From Atrichornis clamosus (taxonomy: Eukaryota > Chordata > Aves > Passeriformes > Menuridae), in NCBI GenBank assembly GCA_013400975.1, contig WBMZ01009000.1:62449-126448 (forward strand): a stretch of 64,000 bases of DNA, in the 5' to 3' direction. A program made the translations under genes and the position numbers. Below, piece by piece: positions 24,625 through 38,000 of this stretch (positions are counted from its first letter, which is position 1; each line of letters starts with the position of its first letter). The notes under the pieces were generated by a model. That model had not been told where the DNA came from and did no database searches. It saw only the letters and a list, made by a program, of their open reading frames with translations.

Positions 24625-25590
24625 ACTGAAAATAAAAAGTTCTGATTTTGAGTAAAAACAAATACTGCCTTTCATAAAAAAGTCCTACAACCATCAAACA
24701 CAATAAACCAAACTCAAACCACCCAAAACACCACTTGGAATATTTTTTACCATACCTCTATTAGATCTAAATAGAAGTCCACATTTTAACTCCTCTTACC
24801 TAACAGAATGATCTACTTCACCATGCTGATAGGCTGCTCAGATGCCTACTCACTACATAAGATCTGTTCTGTAGCCACATTCTACAATGCGGCCAAATAT
24901 ATTTCTTCCTCTAGGCTGAGTATGTGGGTTTGGGTCTCAATCTGTCATTCCAGTTTTCTGCAAGGTGCTGTAAATTGGCTAGGAGTTCTCTAAAACTGTC
25001 AGGGACTAAGCTCTAAAGAAAACAAATATAAGCATTTGATGAAAATGGAATAGAAAACTTTTACAGACAGAATGGAATAAAAGGAGTTCAAACAGGAGGT
25101 GTGAATATGAGAAATGTTTGCAAAATATTCTTTGGAAGTGTAGACTAGTAGAGAGGATGTTGCGTTTATAAACATTTTATGTATATGGGACAGAAACACC
25201 TGGTTTTATTGTTGCTAGTGAATGATGCCCGTTTTGCTACACTGTGTTCAATGGGTTCTGTGTACTCAACATTAGTCAACATTTCTGGTGGTTTTGGTGT
25301 GCTTAATTTGAATTACCACAGTGCCTGGACTAGATGCCTTGCAGTGGTAGTGCGGTTTTGGTTTAGTGTCAGTGATGACGCTGATGTGCCTTGTGAATTT
25401 GGAAATCCTACCTAGAGCCTCTATGTGACCTTTTGCTTTCTTTTACTGTATGGATGAGAACCTGCTGCATGTTTGTAAAATTCCGACTACTGTAGAATGT
25501 TGGGCTCATACAACTCCTTTAGATTTCAGAGTAAAATGGATTTTGAAGACCAGAAGTATAGTAATCTTGATGTATTTTCATGTAATTTTT

Positions 25591-25713
25591 TTCAAGGAAG
25601 AAAATCTGATATTCGATTTTTTTGGTTTTATGTAAGAGAGAAGGAATTTCTTTCAAGGAAGAAAATCTTATATTCGATTTTCTTGTTTTTATGTAAGAGA
25701 GAAAGAAAGGCAT
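25591..25713. repeat. tandem duplication, two copies of about 61 bp
   Basis: TTCAAGGAAGAAAATCT starts at 25591 and again at 25652; both copies run on through TATTCGATTTT, a T/G stretch and TTTATGTAAGAGAGAA. A third start, TTCAAGG, is at 25714. Only a few differences separate the copies, so the duplication is fairly recent. Function unknown. Confidence 0.9.
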
Positions 25714-25719
25714 TTCAAG

Positions 25720-28489
25720 GCAGTCTTGACTTTAAAGATTTATATTCTATATCCTGTAAGGCTGTTGAATGTGTAATGAACTACTTTTATTGGCAAAGAA
25801 AGGTTGTTTGCTTGTTCCTGTTGCAATAATAAAGACTTCTGCTGATAGAAGGAAGCTGAATGCATTTTGGGTTCAAAAGTATCCTATTTATAGACTAGAT
25901 GCAAAATGATCTCTGTTCTCTGCAATGTCTCATTTTCAGGTTATCATTCTGCTTTCCTCTGAAAGCTAGTCAGCAGATGTTGCCTTCCATCTTGACGCAT
26001 TGCATTAGTAGTAGAAAAACATTTTACATCCTCCTATGGTACTCTTCATAAGCAGAACTGAAGGACTGAACCAACTTGTTTAAAGTGTAAAGAGAAAACT
26101 CTCTTGAATACCAGTACACCTACGATATTCAAAAACTTCAGGCTTTGAATCAGATAACTTTCCAAGCAGTTGCAGCAGCACTGTATTAATATTCCCTCCT
26201 TAAAAAAATTACATAGAATTAAATATAATAAAAAATTAAACAAATAAAAATGTAGTTAAATAAAATAAACAAACCAAAATTAAACAAAAGAAAGTACCAT
26301 AACATTTTGCCATAGGTCTTTAAATGAAAATCTGCTACAGCCTCATCCCCCATCAGTGTTTTATTTCCCCATGCAAAGTGAAAGAATTAAAAAAAATATC
26401 AGTCTTTCAAACTTCTGAAACTGCTTTAAAGATTTTCTTTGATAGTGCAAGTAATATTGATACCTTTCGGTACCTTCTGTGGACATTTCTGCCTATTTGA
26501 TCCAGTGCTGTTGTTGAAGCTGTCATATTTCAAGGTTTCAAAATGCAAGGCTATTTCATAGAATTCAGCAATTCCACAGGCAAGATACATCTTTTTTTTT
26601 TCATGTGAAGTGTTGTGGAAGAGGAAGTGATTTATCACTGGTATGTTGGCTTACACATCAGCAAATGTGGTGGTTATTTTCCTCAAAATTCCAAAATCTG
26701 TGAAAAATCATTTAACTTCATTCTGCTTATAAAACTGGTTGAGAGGGGAAAAAAAAGGCCATGTTTGCATCTGAAGTGAAAAGGACTCAGCAATTTCTGT
26801 GAACATTTTTTTCCTGTTCTTTTCTTGACCAGCGATGGCTATCATGTTCTTTAGGGATCACTGGGTACTGATCCATTTGGTAGTGAATTGTTCTGGACAC
26901 TGGTTAATGAACAATTTCTTTTTATACATTCCTTATCAGTACTTTTTCAGTGCTTTGTTTATCACAAGAGCTCACTTCTGTCCCAAGCTCAGGAGAAGCA
27001 GGCAATGGGTAAAATTACAGGTGGAAATCCCCTATTGCCCGGAATAAGGACTGACTCTTTTTGAGAGATGCTAGCATGAATGAACACCAAAGACTCTGGG
27101 AATCTGGGAATTTGGTTCAAGTGATTGTATAATATAGAAAAGATATAAATGTCATTTTGTTTGAAAGTCTGTAGCTATTGCTCTGCTTTGACATGGGTTA
27201 ATGCCACATCTCAACAGCATTTCTAAGCAGTAATGATCTCGAAGGACATGACATCTTTTTTTCTGTGTTAAGCATGAATTAGAACTACTTTTGTTAAAAC
27301 CCCATTAAGTTAGAAGTTATTAAGCCATACACAGCCAAATATTTTTGTCAATACTCATTTTCACACTTTATTTTGGTCCATGCTAGACGCACAGAACAGG
27401 AAAATCCAAAGAAGTCAATGCTGACATTAAAGGGTACCATCTAAAGCCACTCAGATAGTTAAAGAAACCCTTACATAACACAGCTCTAAACCACCTTGCA
27501 CAGACTATGCAAAAAAGGTTCAAGTCAAAGGCAGCCTGCAATGCAGTAATTGTAAAATCCACAGAAGTCAGTGGAAAAACAATAATAGGCCTCTGTAAGA
27601 ATACCAAGGCTTCACATTTACACTATTATCACCATCTTAAAGTGAAAATTAGGCCAAGAACAATACACGTTCTCAGAAATCACCCTTAATGTTAATGTCT
27701 TGCACATCCTTCCAGCACAGAGAATTCTTTATTAACATGTACTTAATACTAATTGCTAATAGATTGTATTCCCTTAAAAAGTAATCTTGGAGACAGAACC
27801 TGCCTTCTTTCCAAAGAAGCAGACAGTGCAAGACTTGTTTTCCTTGACTAGGTTGCCATGCCATGCCCCTTGTAGCTTGCCGCAATACACCTGGTGTGTT
27901 CATTCAGATAAAACTTTTCCAATGCATTTAAAAACTCAAGAGTATTTGGATAGCAGCCTCACTGACGCACATTTGCACTCACTGCATATGCAGTGCATAA
28001 CAGAAATCAGTCAAAAGTCATGATGGCTTGCTACAATTTCAGTAACTGAATTCTGACAACTGACTTTGGATTTACCCCTGAACCTGCCAAATCTGCAGGA
28101 ATTAAAAATTCACAATTTGCCTTAAATATATGGATATTTTGTCAGCTCTGGGTTGCACCTACGAATGGACAGATATCTATTTTCTTAGCGTAGTGATACA
28201 TTTCTAAAGCACAAAGGGGAACTCCAAAGGCATGTAAAGTGTGATAATTTCAATTAAGTTCATGAAGCTATGAGAATTTATGCCAAAGGGTTTGCCTGTG
28301 CTGGCTCAAAACTTGCTGCTGAAGATGATATATATTTGCAAACCTAAGAATGCATTTTCCATTGTCCAGCAGCTAGTTAAGAAGATTAATGACTGCTCTG
28401 TAGTTCCAATTAAACTCCTTTATCACCATGAGGGACCAAGCAAGTTTTGATTTCAAAAGTACTGCTTAAGAAAGAAGACCAGGGCTGCA
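25720..28489. other. intergenic, directly downstream of PTPRD
   Basis: AT-rich. A minus-strand AATAAA near 27368-27373 leaves open that the PTPRD transcript extends to about 27.35 kb. No gene or transposon recognised. The stretch 24625-25590 is likewise empty. Confidence 0.4.
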
Positions 28490-28501
28490 TAACACTGACA
28501 T

Positions 28502-28507
28502 TTTATT
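28502..28507 (-). terminator. PTPRD: candidate polyadenylation signal AATAAA for PTPRD
   Basis: The minus strand reads AATAAAATG, with a candidate CA cleavage site near 28487 and a T/G-rich element just after. It is 3.9 kb past the stop. Competing signals at 28746-28751 and about 27368-27373 could be used as well. Confidence 0.4.
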
Positions 28508-31016
28508 AGAATTCATCTGTAACAAATGGAACTTGTGTCAGCAAATAACTGATTTTCATACAGACTTTCTTTTGCCACCAATGTAACGAAGTAAGAAAAT
28601 AAAAAGCACGCCTTTCATTCTGTAAAACATTTACGCGTACTACTAATTAGAGGTAATTGTATCTTTTTTAACAAGCCATTTTACAAGGTAATTTTTTTAA
28701 ATTTTTCAGTCTATGCATCCAAAACAAGAGCAAAGAACACAAGTTTTTATTATCTTTGTAAAGACACTCCAAGCTTGAATGGCAAAGCCACATAATGGAT
28801 GGTTATGATGAGACCTGCAGCCTTCTGATATCTGTGGAGTATCAGGGCATCAAGTGGAAAAAAAAAAAAAAAGAAAAAAAAGAAAAGGAAAAGAAATAAA
28901 GAAAAATGGAAGAGAATAAAAGGAAAAAACCAAGCAGTTGCTTTTTTTTTTCCTTTTTACATGTTCTGTGTCTTTTAAATACATACAAGTGGATTTTGTA
29001 AGCAATTTCTTACAGATGGGTTCAAGTTATAACATTATTGGGTGTAGAATCAATTTGGCAGTGCATAGTACAAAGGTATATATAGAAAGTGCAAATCTCC
29101 TTAGAGGGTCACTCCTTCTCCCAGCCATCTTCTCTACTATCTCACTACTCAAATAATTTTTTTAAAAAGAGCTAAATCAAACTTCTTTATAAATCATTTT
29201 AATATATTTTGTGTTTTTTTTCCCCATTGCAACTAATTACAAAATTAGACATAACTACACATAAAAACGTAAATAATAGCACCATACTGGTTATGCTGAT
29301 GAAACCAATTTTAAGCTTGGAAATGTATGATGTATGTAGACAAAGACGCTCACAATTTAAATTAACTGTAGAATGCATATATAAGAATATAGAAAGTGGA
29401 ATGCACATCAATGATGCGAAGAGCTATCTTAAGAAACAAAAAAACTAAAAGGAGTATTTAGTTGTATAACAGTTTTTCTCACAAATTGGCTCTGCTTTTT
29501 CATATTTCTTTTACTCCCTCATTTTCTTTGGAGCTTGCAAGATGGTTTGCTAGGGAAAATGCATTGATCTTTTTACAGACCCAGTGTGCAAGAACCTTCC
29601 CTAGTCTATGTTTGTAAAATGACACTTTTTTTTATTACTATGTTTTTCTGATTCCTATGATTGAGTTGAAGAACATAACCACACTACATAACCTGGCACG
29701 TCAATAATTATTTTAAAGTATAAATCAAGATAGAGGAAGAGAAAGAAACATAGTGCACATTCTTCTCGGGTTCAGATGTAAGTTATAGAATCTCATTCTG
29801 AGGTAGCCTTCTACAATACTTCTATTCCATATATATTTATTTTTATTTTTATTTTTTTGGTTTGGGTTTTGTTTTGTTGTTGTTTGTTTGTGTTTTTTTC
29901 ATTAAGAAAGTGCTCAAATACAATTGCTGGAGTTTGGTCTTTCTTATTTTTCTTTCTGATAGGAGTGGAAAATTGAAAGAAGAACTAAAAATGTTGAGGC
30001 CACATTAAGAAGCCATAGCAATGCCCCTACTTGAAACCCCAAAGAAAGCATCCTTTGACACTTATGTACTGACAATGGCAGAACACATGACATCCAAGGT
30101 CAATGTAAATGGCATTTTATAAAGATTCTCAAAAAGTACTTTGTGCTGTTTACAGAATTTTCCTTGTTTCCTGAAAGAAAATCTACTGTCATTCTCCAAT
30201 ATGTCCTGTGGGCTCAGTCTTGATAGCCTTACATGAACCTTCCCACTGAAAGCAATGGTTTGTCTTCAGCAATCTGTTGACACAAGTGAATGAACAGGAC
30301 TTGGCACAAAATAAATAAAAAAAAAAATGCATAAGCACAGCTGATGTCAACTACTGCTAGTACTGCTACATCTCTGCAATGATAGATAACACTCTAACCA
30401 GTGACACAGTGGTTTTGAAAAGCCAACCAGAAATAGTTTTCCAATTTGTGGGCTAGTCTGTTACTGGAAATATAGAAAGATAAAGGGCCTTGACTACCTA
30501 TGTGTTTTGGGTTATCATTTATTACCATCCACACTTGATTAGAAACTGGAAATGCATATTTTCCAAAATTGTCTGGTACATGTATTAAAATGTCTGAAAA
30601 GAACAACAGAGATATAAACAAACTAAACCAAATACAAATGAAGGCTAACTTAAAGAAATACTATTCAAAATAGGCATCAAATATAAGGCACTCTAAATGT
30701 AAAATTAAAATAAACCCCAGCATCCCCAAACAATGCTGTATGCCACAAAATGTTTGATTTCACAGAGCAATGTGTGTTTGGCTCTGCCCTGTTACATACG
30801 ATAAATGTAAATTATATAGCGCACACTATAGACAGTATACTATTGAATACAATTTTAAAACATCTTAATACCTAGTATATTACAACATTCTCCCCTCCTA
30901 AAGGGATATGCACTGACCTTTCCCACATGCACACTTCCTACATTTAATAATATGATTTCTTATTGCACTATAGTGTTACAAATATGGAACTTCACTTGAA
31001 GCCTAGATCACATACT

Positions 31017-31076
31017 CTGTGTGCATGTGTGCATGTGTGTGCTGTGTATGTTTGCATGTGTGTGTGTTCAAGTGGA
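31017..31076. repeat. (TG)n-rich microsatellite in the PTPRD 3' UTR
   Basis: Imperfect GTGTGCATGTG-type repeats on the plus strand, so CA-rich in the PTPRD transcript. A second similar tract lies at 31383-31430. Both are interrupted by ATG and TTT variants, so probably old and not very unstable. Confidence 0.75.
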
Positions 31077-32216
31077 AATGTGGATAGAAATATTATTTGG
31101 GATAGAGATGACATCCAAATATCAATGATGTGCATTCCTCACTTCCCTTTGAAATAGAAGTTTATGGACCTTAAAAATGCAGAGATGATCAAACAGTAGT
31201 TTGATATAATTGTAGTATGCTGAAAAGCCTTCCCAATGCTATGATAAAAATCCAGGTATGTAAGAATTGATATGTTTATGTGCATGTGTGTGAATATCTA
31301 TCCATCTGTATTTTCTGTAACTATACAGAGAATCAGAAAAGATAGACAGTAATACATACATATACATATATAAAAGGAGAGAGGGTGTGAGTGTGCATGT
31401 GCTTATGTGTGCGTGTGTGTATGTGCTAGCAGCATCTTTATACTTTGCGCCTCCCTGTTGATTCCAAAAGAAACCAAAAAGCCCCATTTTGTTTAAACTG
31501 ATTACAATGAATATTTTCTGAAAGAAAAAAAACCCAAATAAAACTACAAAATTAATACCTAACAAGACTGTGGTACTGTAGGACTGCACAAAAATGTGCA
31601 AATTTTCAAAGTATCTAACATTTCTACAGCACGATATTACAGATAACAGTTCTACAGCTTAAAAAAAATCTACATTTTTTAAACAAAAATATTAACAGTT
31701 ATGCAACCTTTTCTTTAATTCACTTCATTGAATGATAAACTCTTGTTAAAAAAAGGAAAAAGTTTACACAGTTAAAAATGAAGCACAGGTCAGCAGTATC
31801 TTTACAATACTAAAAAACTAAATCAAGGACTTTCTTTTTAAACATTCCCACATTTTCCCTAAAGTGTTATGATGAGCAGTATGATGGGAAAGGGTGATGT
31901 TGAAGTAAAGAGTCCGCTTTGTTTGAGAAGCCAGAACCCAACTTTGCAACAAACATCTTGCACTGAACTGCAGTTCTCAAAACTCCTTTTTGCAAAAGCA
32001 TGTAATCCTGAATAAGACGATCACTCTTTCTGATTAATTTCCTCTTCCCTTTAACTTCAACCAATGTTGAACCCTTGAGGTATCTGTAAATGAGATCCTT
32101 CAGACGCCTCAGTGGTCAGGATTCTTTTATTATGGTTAGGTTATTAAACTGTGAATTCTTGGTCCACATGGAATACTTGTTGTTGGGTGGGGTTTTTTTT
32201 TTTGTTGGTTTTTTTG

Positions 32217-32290
32217 TTTTATATATCCCCAATATTTTTGTTCATTTGTTTTTTTTTTTTATTATTTTTTATTTTATATATCCCCAATAA
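32217..32290. repeat. two copies of TTTTATATATCCCCAATA, 55 bp apart, just after the PTPRD stop
   Basis: The 18-mer starts at 32217 (one late mismatch possible) and again at 32272, separated by T-rich sequence. It is in the proximal 3' UTR, about 100-180 nt past the stop. It looks like a tandem duplication of about 55 bp that later gained T-runs. Confidence 0.7.
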
Positions 32291-32396
32291 TTGCTCCTTA
32301 GCTAAGAGTTAAGAAGTACTTCTAAAGCACATCGTATGGCTCAGAAGCGGCTCTCTGGATCTTAAAGGGCCTGCAATAAAAATCCACAATGGGTTT

Positions 32397-32465
32397 TTAT
32401 GTTGCATAGTGATCAAAGCTGCCCAGATATTCCAGTGCGGCTCGATAGCAGAACTGGTATTGATC
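32397..32465 (-). CDS. PTPRD: PTPRD last coding exon, C-terminus and stop
   Basis: The coding part is 69 nt: [22 protein letters not shown] and stop TAA at 32397-32399. The acceptor is CTTTCTCCAG. It enters in phase 0, matching the preceding exon. The C-terminus GSFDHYAT is the common end of LAR-family phosphatases, and QFCYR (not QLCYR) fits PTPRD. It is too short to show up as a long open frame and was found by following the donor at 34873. The exon continues into the 3' UTR. Confidence 0.96.
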   Translation of the reverse strand, partial: DQYQFCYRAALEYLGSFDHYAT

Positions 32466-34872
32466 CTGGAGAAAGAAAAATAGAAAACAAAAGCATCAAA
32501 AAGTCAGCTTGTTTGTTGGTTTCTAGTTTCTTTCAAGTAAGAGTGAATGCACTATGGCTACAAACAAATATACTGCAGAGGCATTTGCAGTTCAGCAATA
32601 TTCACTTGCTGACATCAACAGAAAACCACTCTGAGTTACAACAAATGAAGATAGACACTCATTTAATGCAGGAACATTTTCCACAGAATGCAGCTTCTTT
32701 TTGTGCACAGACTATATATCTACCTACTGACAGTCTGTTATTCTGGATTAAAACAGTATCAGCATAAAGCTTTCTTCTGATGAGAACATGCTAAGATGTT
32801 TTTCCATCAAGTATTTGAAAATAAGTGGCAAAATATCCAATTAGTTCTGCAGCAAATACAACACACTGAGTGACAAAGTCCATCACAGCCTTAATATGGA
32901 ATGCTATATGGAAAACCATCCAAAACAATCATGTTAAGAAAGCAAAGGGAATCCCAACCTTTCAGTAATAACGGCTTTGATAAAGATGTGAAGATACCTT
33001 AGCCTGTGGCAAGAAAAGGGCCTAAGAGAGAAATATGCAGCTAAAGCACCTTATTCACATGAAACAGACTTAATTTCAACCTACACCTGGAAGCAGAGAG
33101 AAGTTTGGTGTGGTGAGAAATTTGCTTATACCTCTGATGAATGCAACATTTGGCAATTTGTGTTATTCTCACCCCCAAAAAGCAGTGTTTTTGCACATTT
33201 ATGTTATGTTGCACATGTACACAAAAATGGCACATCTGTGTAATCATTTGCAACTGCCACTCAGGATTTAAATGGTAAAAAGACAAAAAGAAAAAAAGAA
33301 AAGAAATTGCTCCAAAATACCAGGGATGTCTGTTTATTTATCTGATAGTGCCATGTGGTAACCCCACATAAGCTGCACTTGTTAAGATCACAATTAAAAT
33401 TCTTTTGGAGGCCAGGAAACTAACCAGATATTTGCTTCACTGAGGTGGTGTGATCACTAATAGTTGTCTTCTGTTAGTTGGAATAGTTAGAACAGTGGCA
33501 GAATACATTACACATATGCCTAAATTTTAAGTGTGTGTGTGGTCCACATGGAAGTGCTTTGTTGAATAAGGATTAGATTTCCTGGCAGTTTATACCACTG
33601 AATGAGAGATTTGTTTTCCCCAGAATTCTGGAAGAAATGCATATGCAATACTTCTGCTTTCAGCAGAGGGGATGAAGGGTGGCATACAGAAATAAGTCAA
33701 AGCAGGGGGAGGGAGCATATATTGCAGAACTGAACTCAGCATTTGTCAGGTGGGCTCAAAGAAGCATAGTTTTTCTGTATACTGTAGTTATTTCTTGGAG
33801 CCAAAATTACAGAAAACAGTCATTTTTCATTTTGCTTATCCAGAAGAATGATGTTAATGGAAAAGAAATGAAATTAACTCTTCAGTTTGGTCACAGTGAT
33901 TTACTTAGCTAACTGACAGGATTAAAAATAAGTACTTGTATTTTTCATATAAGTTTTTATGAAGTTGTCTTCTTAAAAATAAGACTACCCAGCTTGCATT
34001 GAACAAGTTTAATTTTCTTGTGGAAAACAGCAAACTCTGGGGAACCATCTTAAATTTCACAGACTGTAATTTAAAGGCTGGTGTCAATTAAATTATACTA
34101 AAGAAATGTGTGACCTAAAATGTTTCCCTTTTCTTGCCCTTTTTTTTGGTTATCCTAATCTATTGGCTCTGGCTTAGTTCATGTCTTCTACTCAGAAATT
34201 AGAAATTAAGCACAACATTAAGTTGTTTAAGAACGTTTAAGCATTCTTTATGACAAGACAGAGTTCCAAGCATGCAGTCCCAGGTAATTGGTTTATACTA
34301 CTTATCCCTTTCTTTATTTCTCTATACCACACTTGCTAGCACAGAAATTATTTACACTATAGTTCTCCTGAACACTGAATTTACCATTAAGGCTTTCAGG
34401 CCAAACAGCCACTTGCTTGGTGACACAAAGTCAAGAAAAACATGAAAATAATACAGTGTCAGTTGAAGACATGATCAACACCTTGCTCCCACAAAAACAA
34501 CAAAAAAAATCAGTGGATCCACTTGCAGAAACAATTTGCCTGCTTCTTTATTACCACACATTTCTGCTGGCAAACAAGGTTAAAATAAAAATGGGTGATG
34601 CTTCATAAATGGTTTTTCTCAACTACTATAATTTAGGATCCACTATTGAAACGATTATTTTCTTCCCCATTCTGCAGTAACTACTGCTGTAACAGGAAAT
34701 AGTCCTTGCAGTACCTTTACAGTAGATTTTACCCTGCAGTCACAGGATCAATATATGACTTCAGATATAAAAGTAAGCATTTTTTTATACAGTCCCTATC
34801 TGTGCATTTGTTTGGGTGTGTAAGTACTGCTTCTTTTCCATCACTATTATATATGGATACCGGTTTACTCAC
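32466..34872 (-). other. PTPRD intron between the last two coding exons
   Basis: 2407 bp, GTGAGT donor and CTTTCTCCAG acceptor. AT-rich; no repeat or coding segment recognised. It separates the Glu and Asp codons of the D2 QTEDQY motif. Confidence 0.9.
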
Positions 34873-35008
34873 CTCTGTCTGTACCATGGCTGGCCGCTGT
34901 GTCCTTAACATTTTGACTGTCTGGAAGATGTCTACAACGCCTTCGTATCTCATTCTTTCTAACACAATGCTCAGGGTTATGAACACTCCAGTCCTTCCAA
35001 CACCCGCA
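34873..35008 (-). CDS. PTPRD: PTPRD coding exon: D2 P-loop and Q-loop region
   Basis: This exon is 136 nt: one base completing Ser, then 45 codons [40 protein letters not shown] and MVQTE. The P-loop Arg of the signature motif is present, so D2 keeps [10 protein letters not shown] intact. The acceptor is TTGCAACAG; the donor is GTGAGT after [14 protein letters not shown] rather than VVDMFQTVKTL supports PTPRD. The exon stops between the Glu and Asp of QTE/DQY; in D1 the same place is uninterrupted. Confidence 0.97.
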
Positions 35009-38000
35009 CTGTTGCAATGAAGAGAAAATAAAAGGGAAGAAAACAACTGTTAATCGACAGTTAATGCTGAAAGAATTGGCTGACAAATTAGCTGTGGTTA
35101 CAACACACCATATGTGTATAAATTTGTATATGGCGAAAGGCTCACTAAGCAAAATTCCACAGCAAATTACCACATTGCATTCAAAAGAATAACTGCACTC
35201 AAGCAAACTTTACATGCTACTAAGTACATCCTGACTCTCCAGTCTTCCTTGCAAAGTGACTTGGTTTGTTCATCCAGATATATAATAATCAGTGCATGGT
35301 GAAGGCAAACATTAACATTTGTTGCCAATAACATACATTGGAACTGACAAGAGAAAATGAAGCCAAAATGCATTTTACTGCTTGCTTTACTTTAGCGCGT
35401 CATGTATACACCCTGTTTTGTACATCTTCACTGTGTTATTTTACCTTCTGCTCTGAGTTAGAAATATGGATGTTCATTTAATATTGAACTTGTTCATACG
35501 TGCTCCAAATTAAATAATGGGTACAAAAAAATCTTAGCACACAGGTTTTATTCAAATCTGGCAGTCTGGATCTTTGCTTTCCAGTGCTGATATACAGATA
35601 TTATGTTTGTCCACATTAGTCTTGAATATCTTCTTTGAATTTATATGGTTTATTCGCTCTCTGTTCTGTCCTGGGTTTCTGTTTTCAAGGGGGCAACATT
35701 ATTAGCTTTAGGGTTATTAGCTTTAACCCTTAAGAAGTGATAGAAATTCTTGCAATCAATAAAGCCAATACATGTCAGATTTTAAAATTAAACAATCACT
35801 TAATCATGAGGTTTACCCTTGGAAAAAGAGGGCGGTAACTGCACAGGAAAATAGATTTTCTAAGTCTAAACTTCTACAGGTGGAAATTAAGCACCCTGTC
35901 ATCTCACTATTGATGCTAATAATTTCACAAGGTTTCCTCCAGTCAGATAACCTTGGGAAGCTGAATATTTATGAGACCTATTCACCAGACAGAAGAATGG
36001 AAGAGCATAAACAGCAGGGAAAACCTGAAGATGTCTGAATGTTTGTAGGAAGTGAGGCAGAGAACCAGTGAATTAATGAAACTAGTGTGGAAATTGAATG
36101 TTCAATTTGTATGATGGTATTTTAGTGTTTGGTCTAAGTCAGTGCACTTCTAGAGCTATTAAACATATGCAATTGGATTTATCAATTTTGCATAGGCTGT
36201 GTGCCTTCAGAGAGCTAAAGCCGAGGAACAACTGACATAGCACTTGACAAAGTATCATGCTGTCAGTGATGATTTACCTATATGGGATAACAACAGTCCT
36301 GGACATCTAAAGCAATTGCAGTGTAAGATTGCCTTTCCCTGATGAGGTAAATTAGACAACTAATAATTAAGACACATCCTGAAAAATCCTGGAAAAAACA
36401 CTGTTGGAATCTGCTCAGACTATACAGAGCTGATGACAGCGTGATTTAAACCAAGTAGCCCAGAAAGTGACCAGGAAAATGAAGGCAGATTACCATTTTA
36501 CATGCTCCTTGTTCCTGCTCCTGCTCCGGTATTTAAAGATTTCCAACAAATAAACCTGTATGATTTTCTAAATGTGTGAGAGGATTTTTGGTCTCATTCA
36601 TTAGATAAATATTACTATAAAAAAATTACACAGAACTCTCTAATTCAGGAAAAGGAAGTAACTCTTGTCTTGTGTACTTAAGAAATCAGCAAGTATCTGG
36701 AGACACTTCTTAATCAGGAATAGAGACAAATATGGAAAGATCTCAGTGCTTGCAAATCCTAGCTATTCATCAAGGGTAATGCCTTGACAAAAGTCTATAG
36801 GAAACCGATCCTTAGAGTGGCAAGCATATTTTAACACTGCAACAATTCCTATCCAAAAATGCATGGGATTTCTGAAGAGTGAAGTGAAGGCACTGCTTCA
36901 TGATGAATTATGATTCACAAAAGTTTAAACGGTTAAAAATTAAAGTTAGGATGCTTTAATGAGCCATGAGGAAGTATTGATTTCTTGTAAGAGAGAAGAG
37001 TTTATTTCTACAAATACATCTTGAATGCATGCTGGGAAAGGTTGGTCTTCCTCACTTTTGAGCTAAAAGCTGGAAGAACAAGACTATAAATATCTAATAT
37101 TGGTTGAGTGAAAATTTTGCTTCCAGGTCAACAGTCCTTTGCTCTCTTAAATAGTTTTAATTATCTGCCTGATGAGGTTAGAAATTTTTAAATTCAACAC
37201 ACTGACCTAATTGTAAAAGTGCCAGGGAAAGAGAAAATTTAAAATTGTGGTTGGTGGGGGTTTACTGTGTAACAAAGACAGCAAGCTTGTGAAAGTTGTG
37301 TAGAATGTGCAGGAAACCAAAAGGAAGTGGCACTAGGGGGGTTTGAATTTACTAAAACTCATAATGGTAGAAACTGGAGGCATTATTTCAGCAATTCCAC
37401 AGAGATTAGGAAAGTGCAGGTGTCCAGGATCTTGTGCTTCCTGGAAGAAACAAATAACCTTACTAATTTTCTAGGGACATTTCCTATTCATGTAAGTTGA
37501 CTAACACTGACAATGATGATTAGCATTACCAGTCCATAAATTGTCATTACAATGATGATAAAGACATTTAAAAACCAAACCAAGTTACACTGGATTTGGC
37601 TTTTTTTCTAGCAAAGTCAATGGTAGAAACCGCCATAATTTTACCATGAAAGATCACAACCATTTGGAAAGGATATATAACGTACTGCAAGCAGTATTCA
37701 CTGCAGTCACAACTGGACAAGACTGAATGGTACAAAGAACTTAGAAGAATAATATCAATTTCCTTTCTTATCTGCATAAAGGCATAAATGTTTCTTATTA
37801 CTCCTGTCCTCTAAAAAATCATTATGTTGAAGAATAAGGCTTATTCTTGTCAGGGTTGTCCTTCATTTTCCCTTGCCAAATGAATCCCAACCAGTGCTCT
37901 GCAATGCTATTCTCCTTACCAGGCCATAAAAAATTTTAGGTACACAAAAAAAGTAGGATTCAAGTATTCCAATACATTTATTCTGTCATTTATTCTTTAA

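Larger units (their letters stand above)
28490..32396 (-). other. PTPRD: PTPRD 3' UTR (inferred extent about 3.9 kb)
   Basis: The AT-rich sequence following the stop has no recognised transposon, in contrast to the DNA beyond it, which fits a constrained UTR. Minus-strand AATAAA signals that could end the transcript are at 28746-28751 and 28502-28507; the second is followed by a CA about 15 nt on and then a T/G-rich stretch, so I used it as the end. Another AATAAA lies near 27368-27373 and would give a 5 kb UTR. It contains CA/TG-rich microsatellites near 31017-31070 and 31383-31430 and an A/G-rich run at 28859-28926. The exact end needs transcript data. Confidence 0.5.

Noticed and set aside
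32191..32270. T-rich tracts that could mark the tail of a minus-strand retrocopy
   Set aside because: They lie in the PTPRD 3' UTR with no retrocopied gene body or target duplication next to them.
34865..35206. 113-codon minus-strand frame overlapping the D2 P-loop exon
   Set aside because: It is the shifted frame of the PTPRD exon; splice sites and motif [10 protein letters not shown] fix the right frame.
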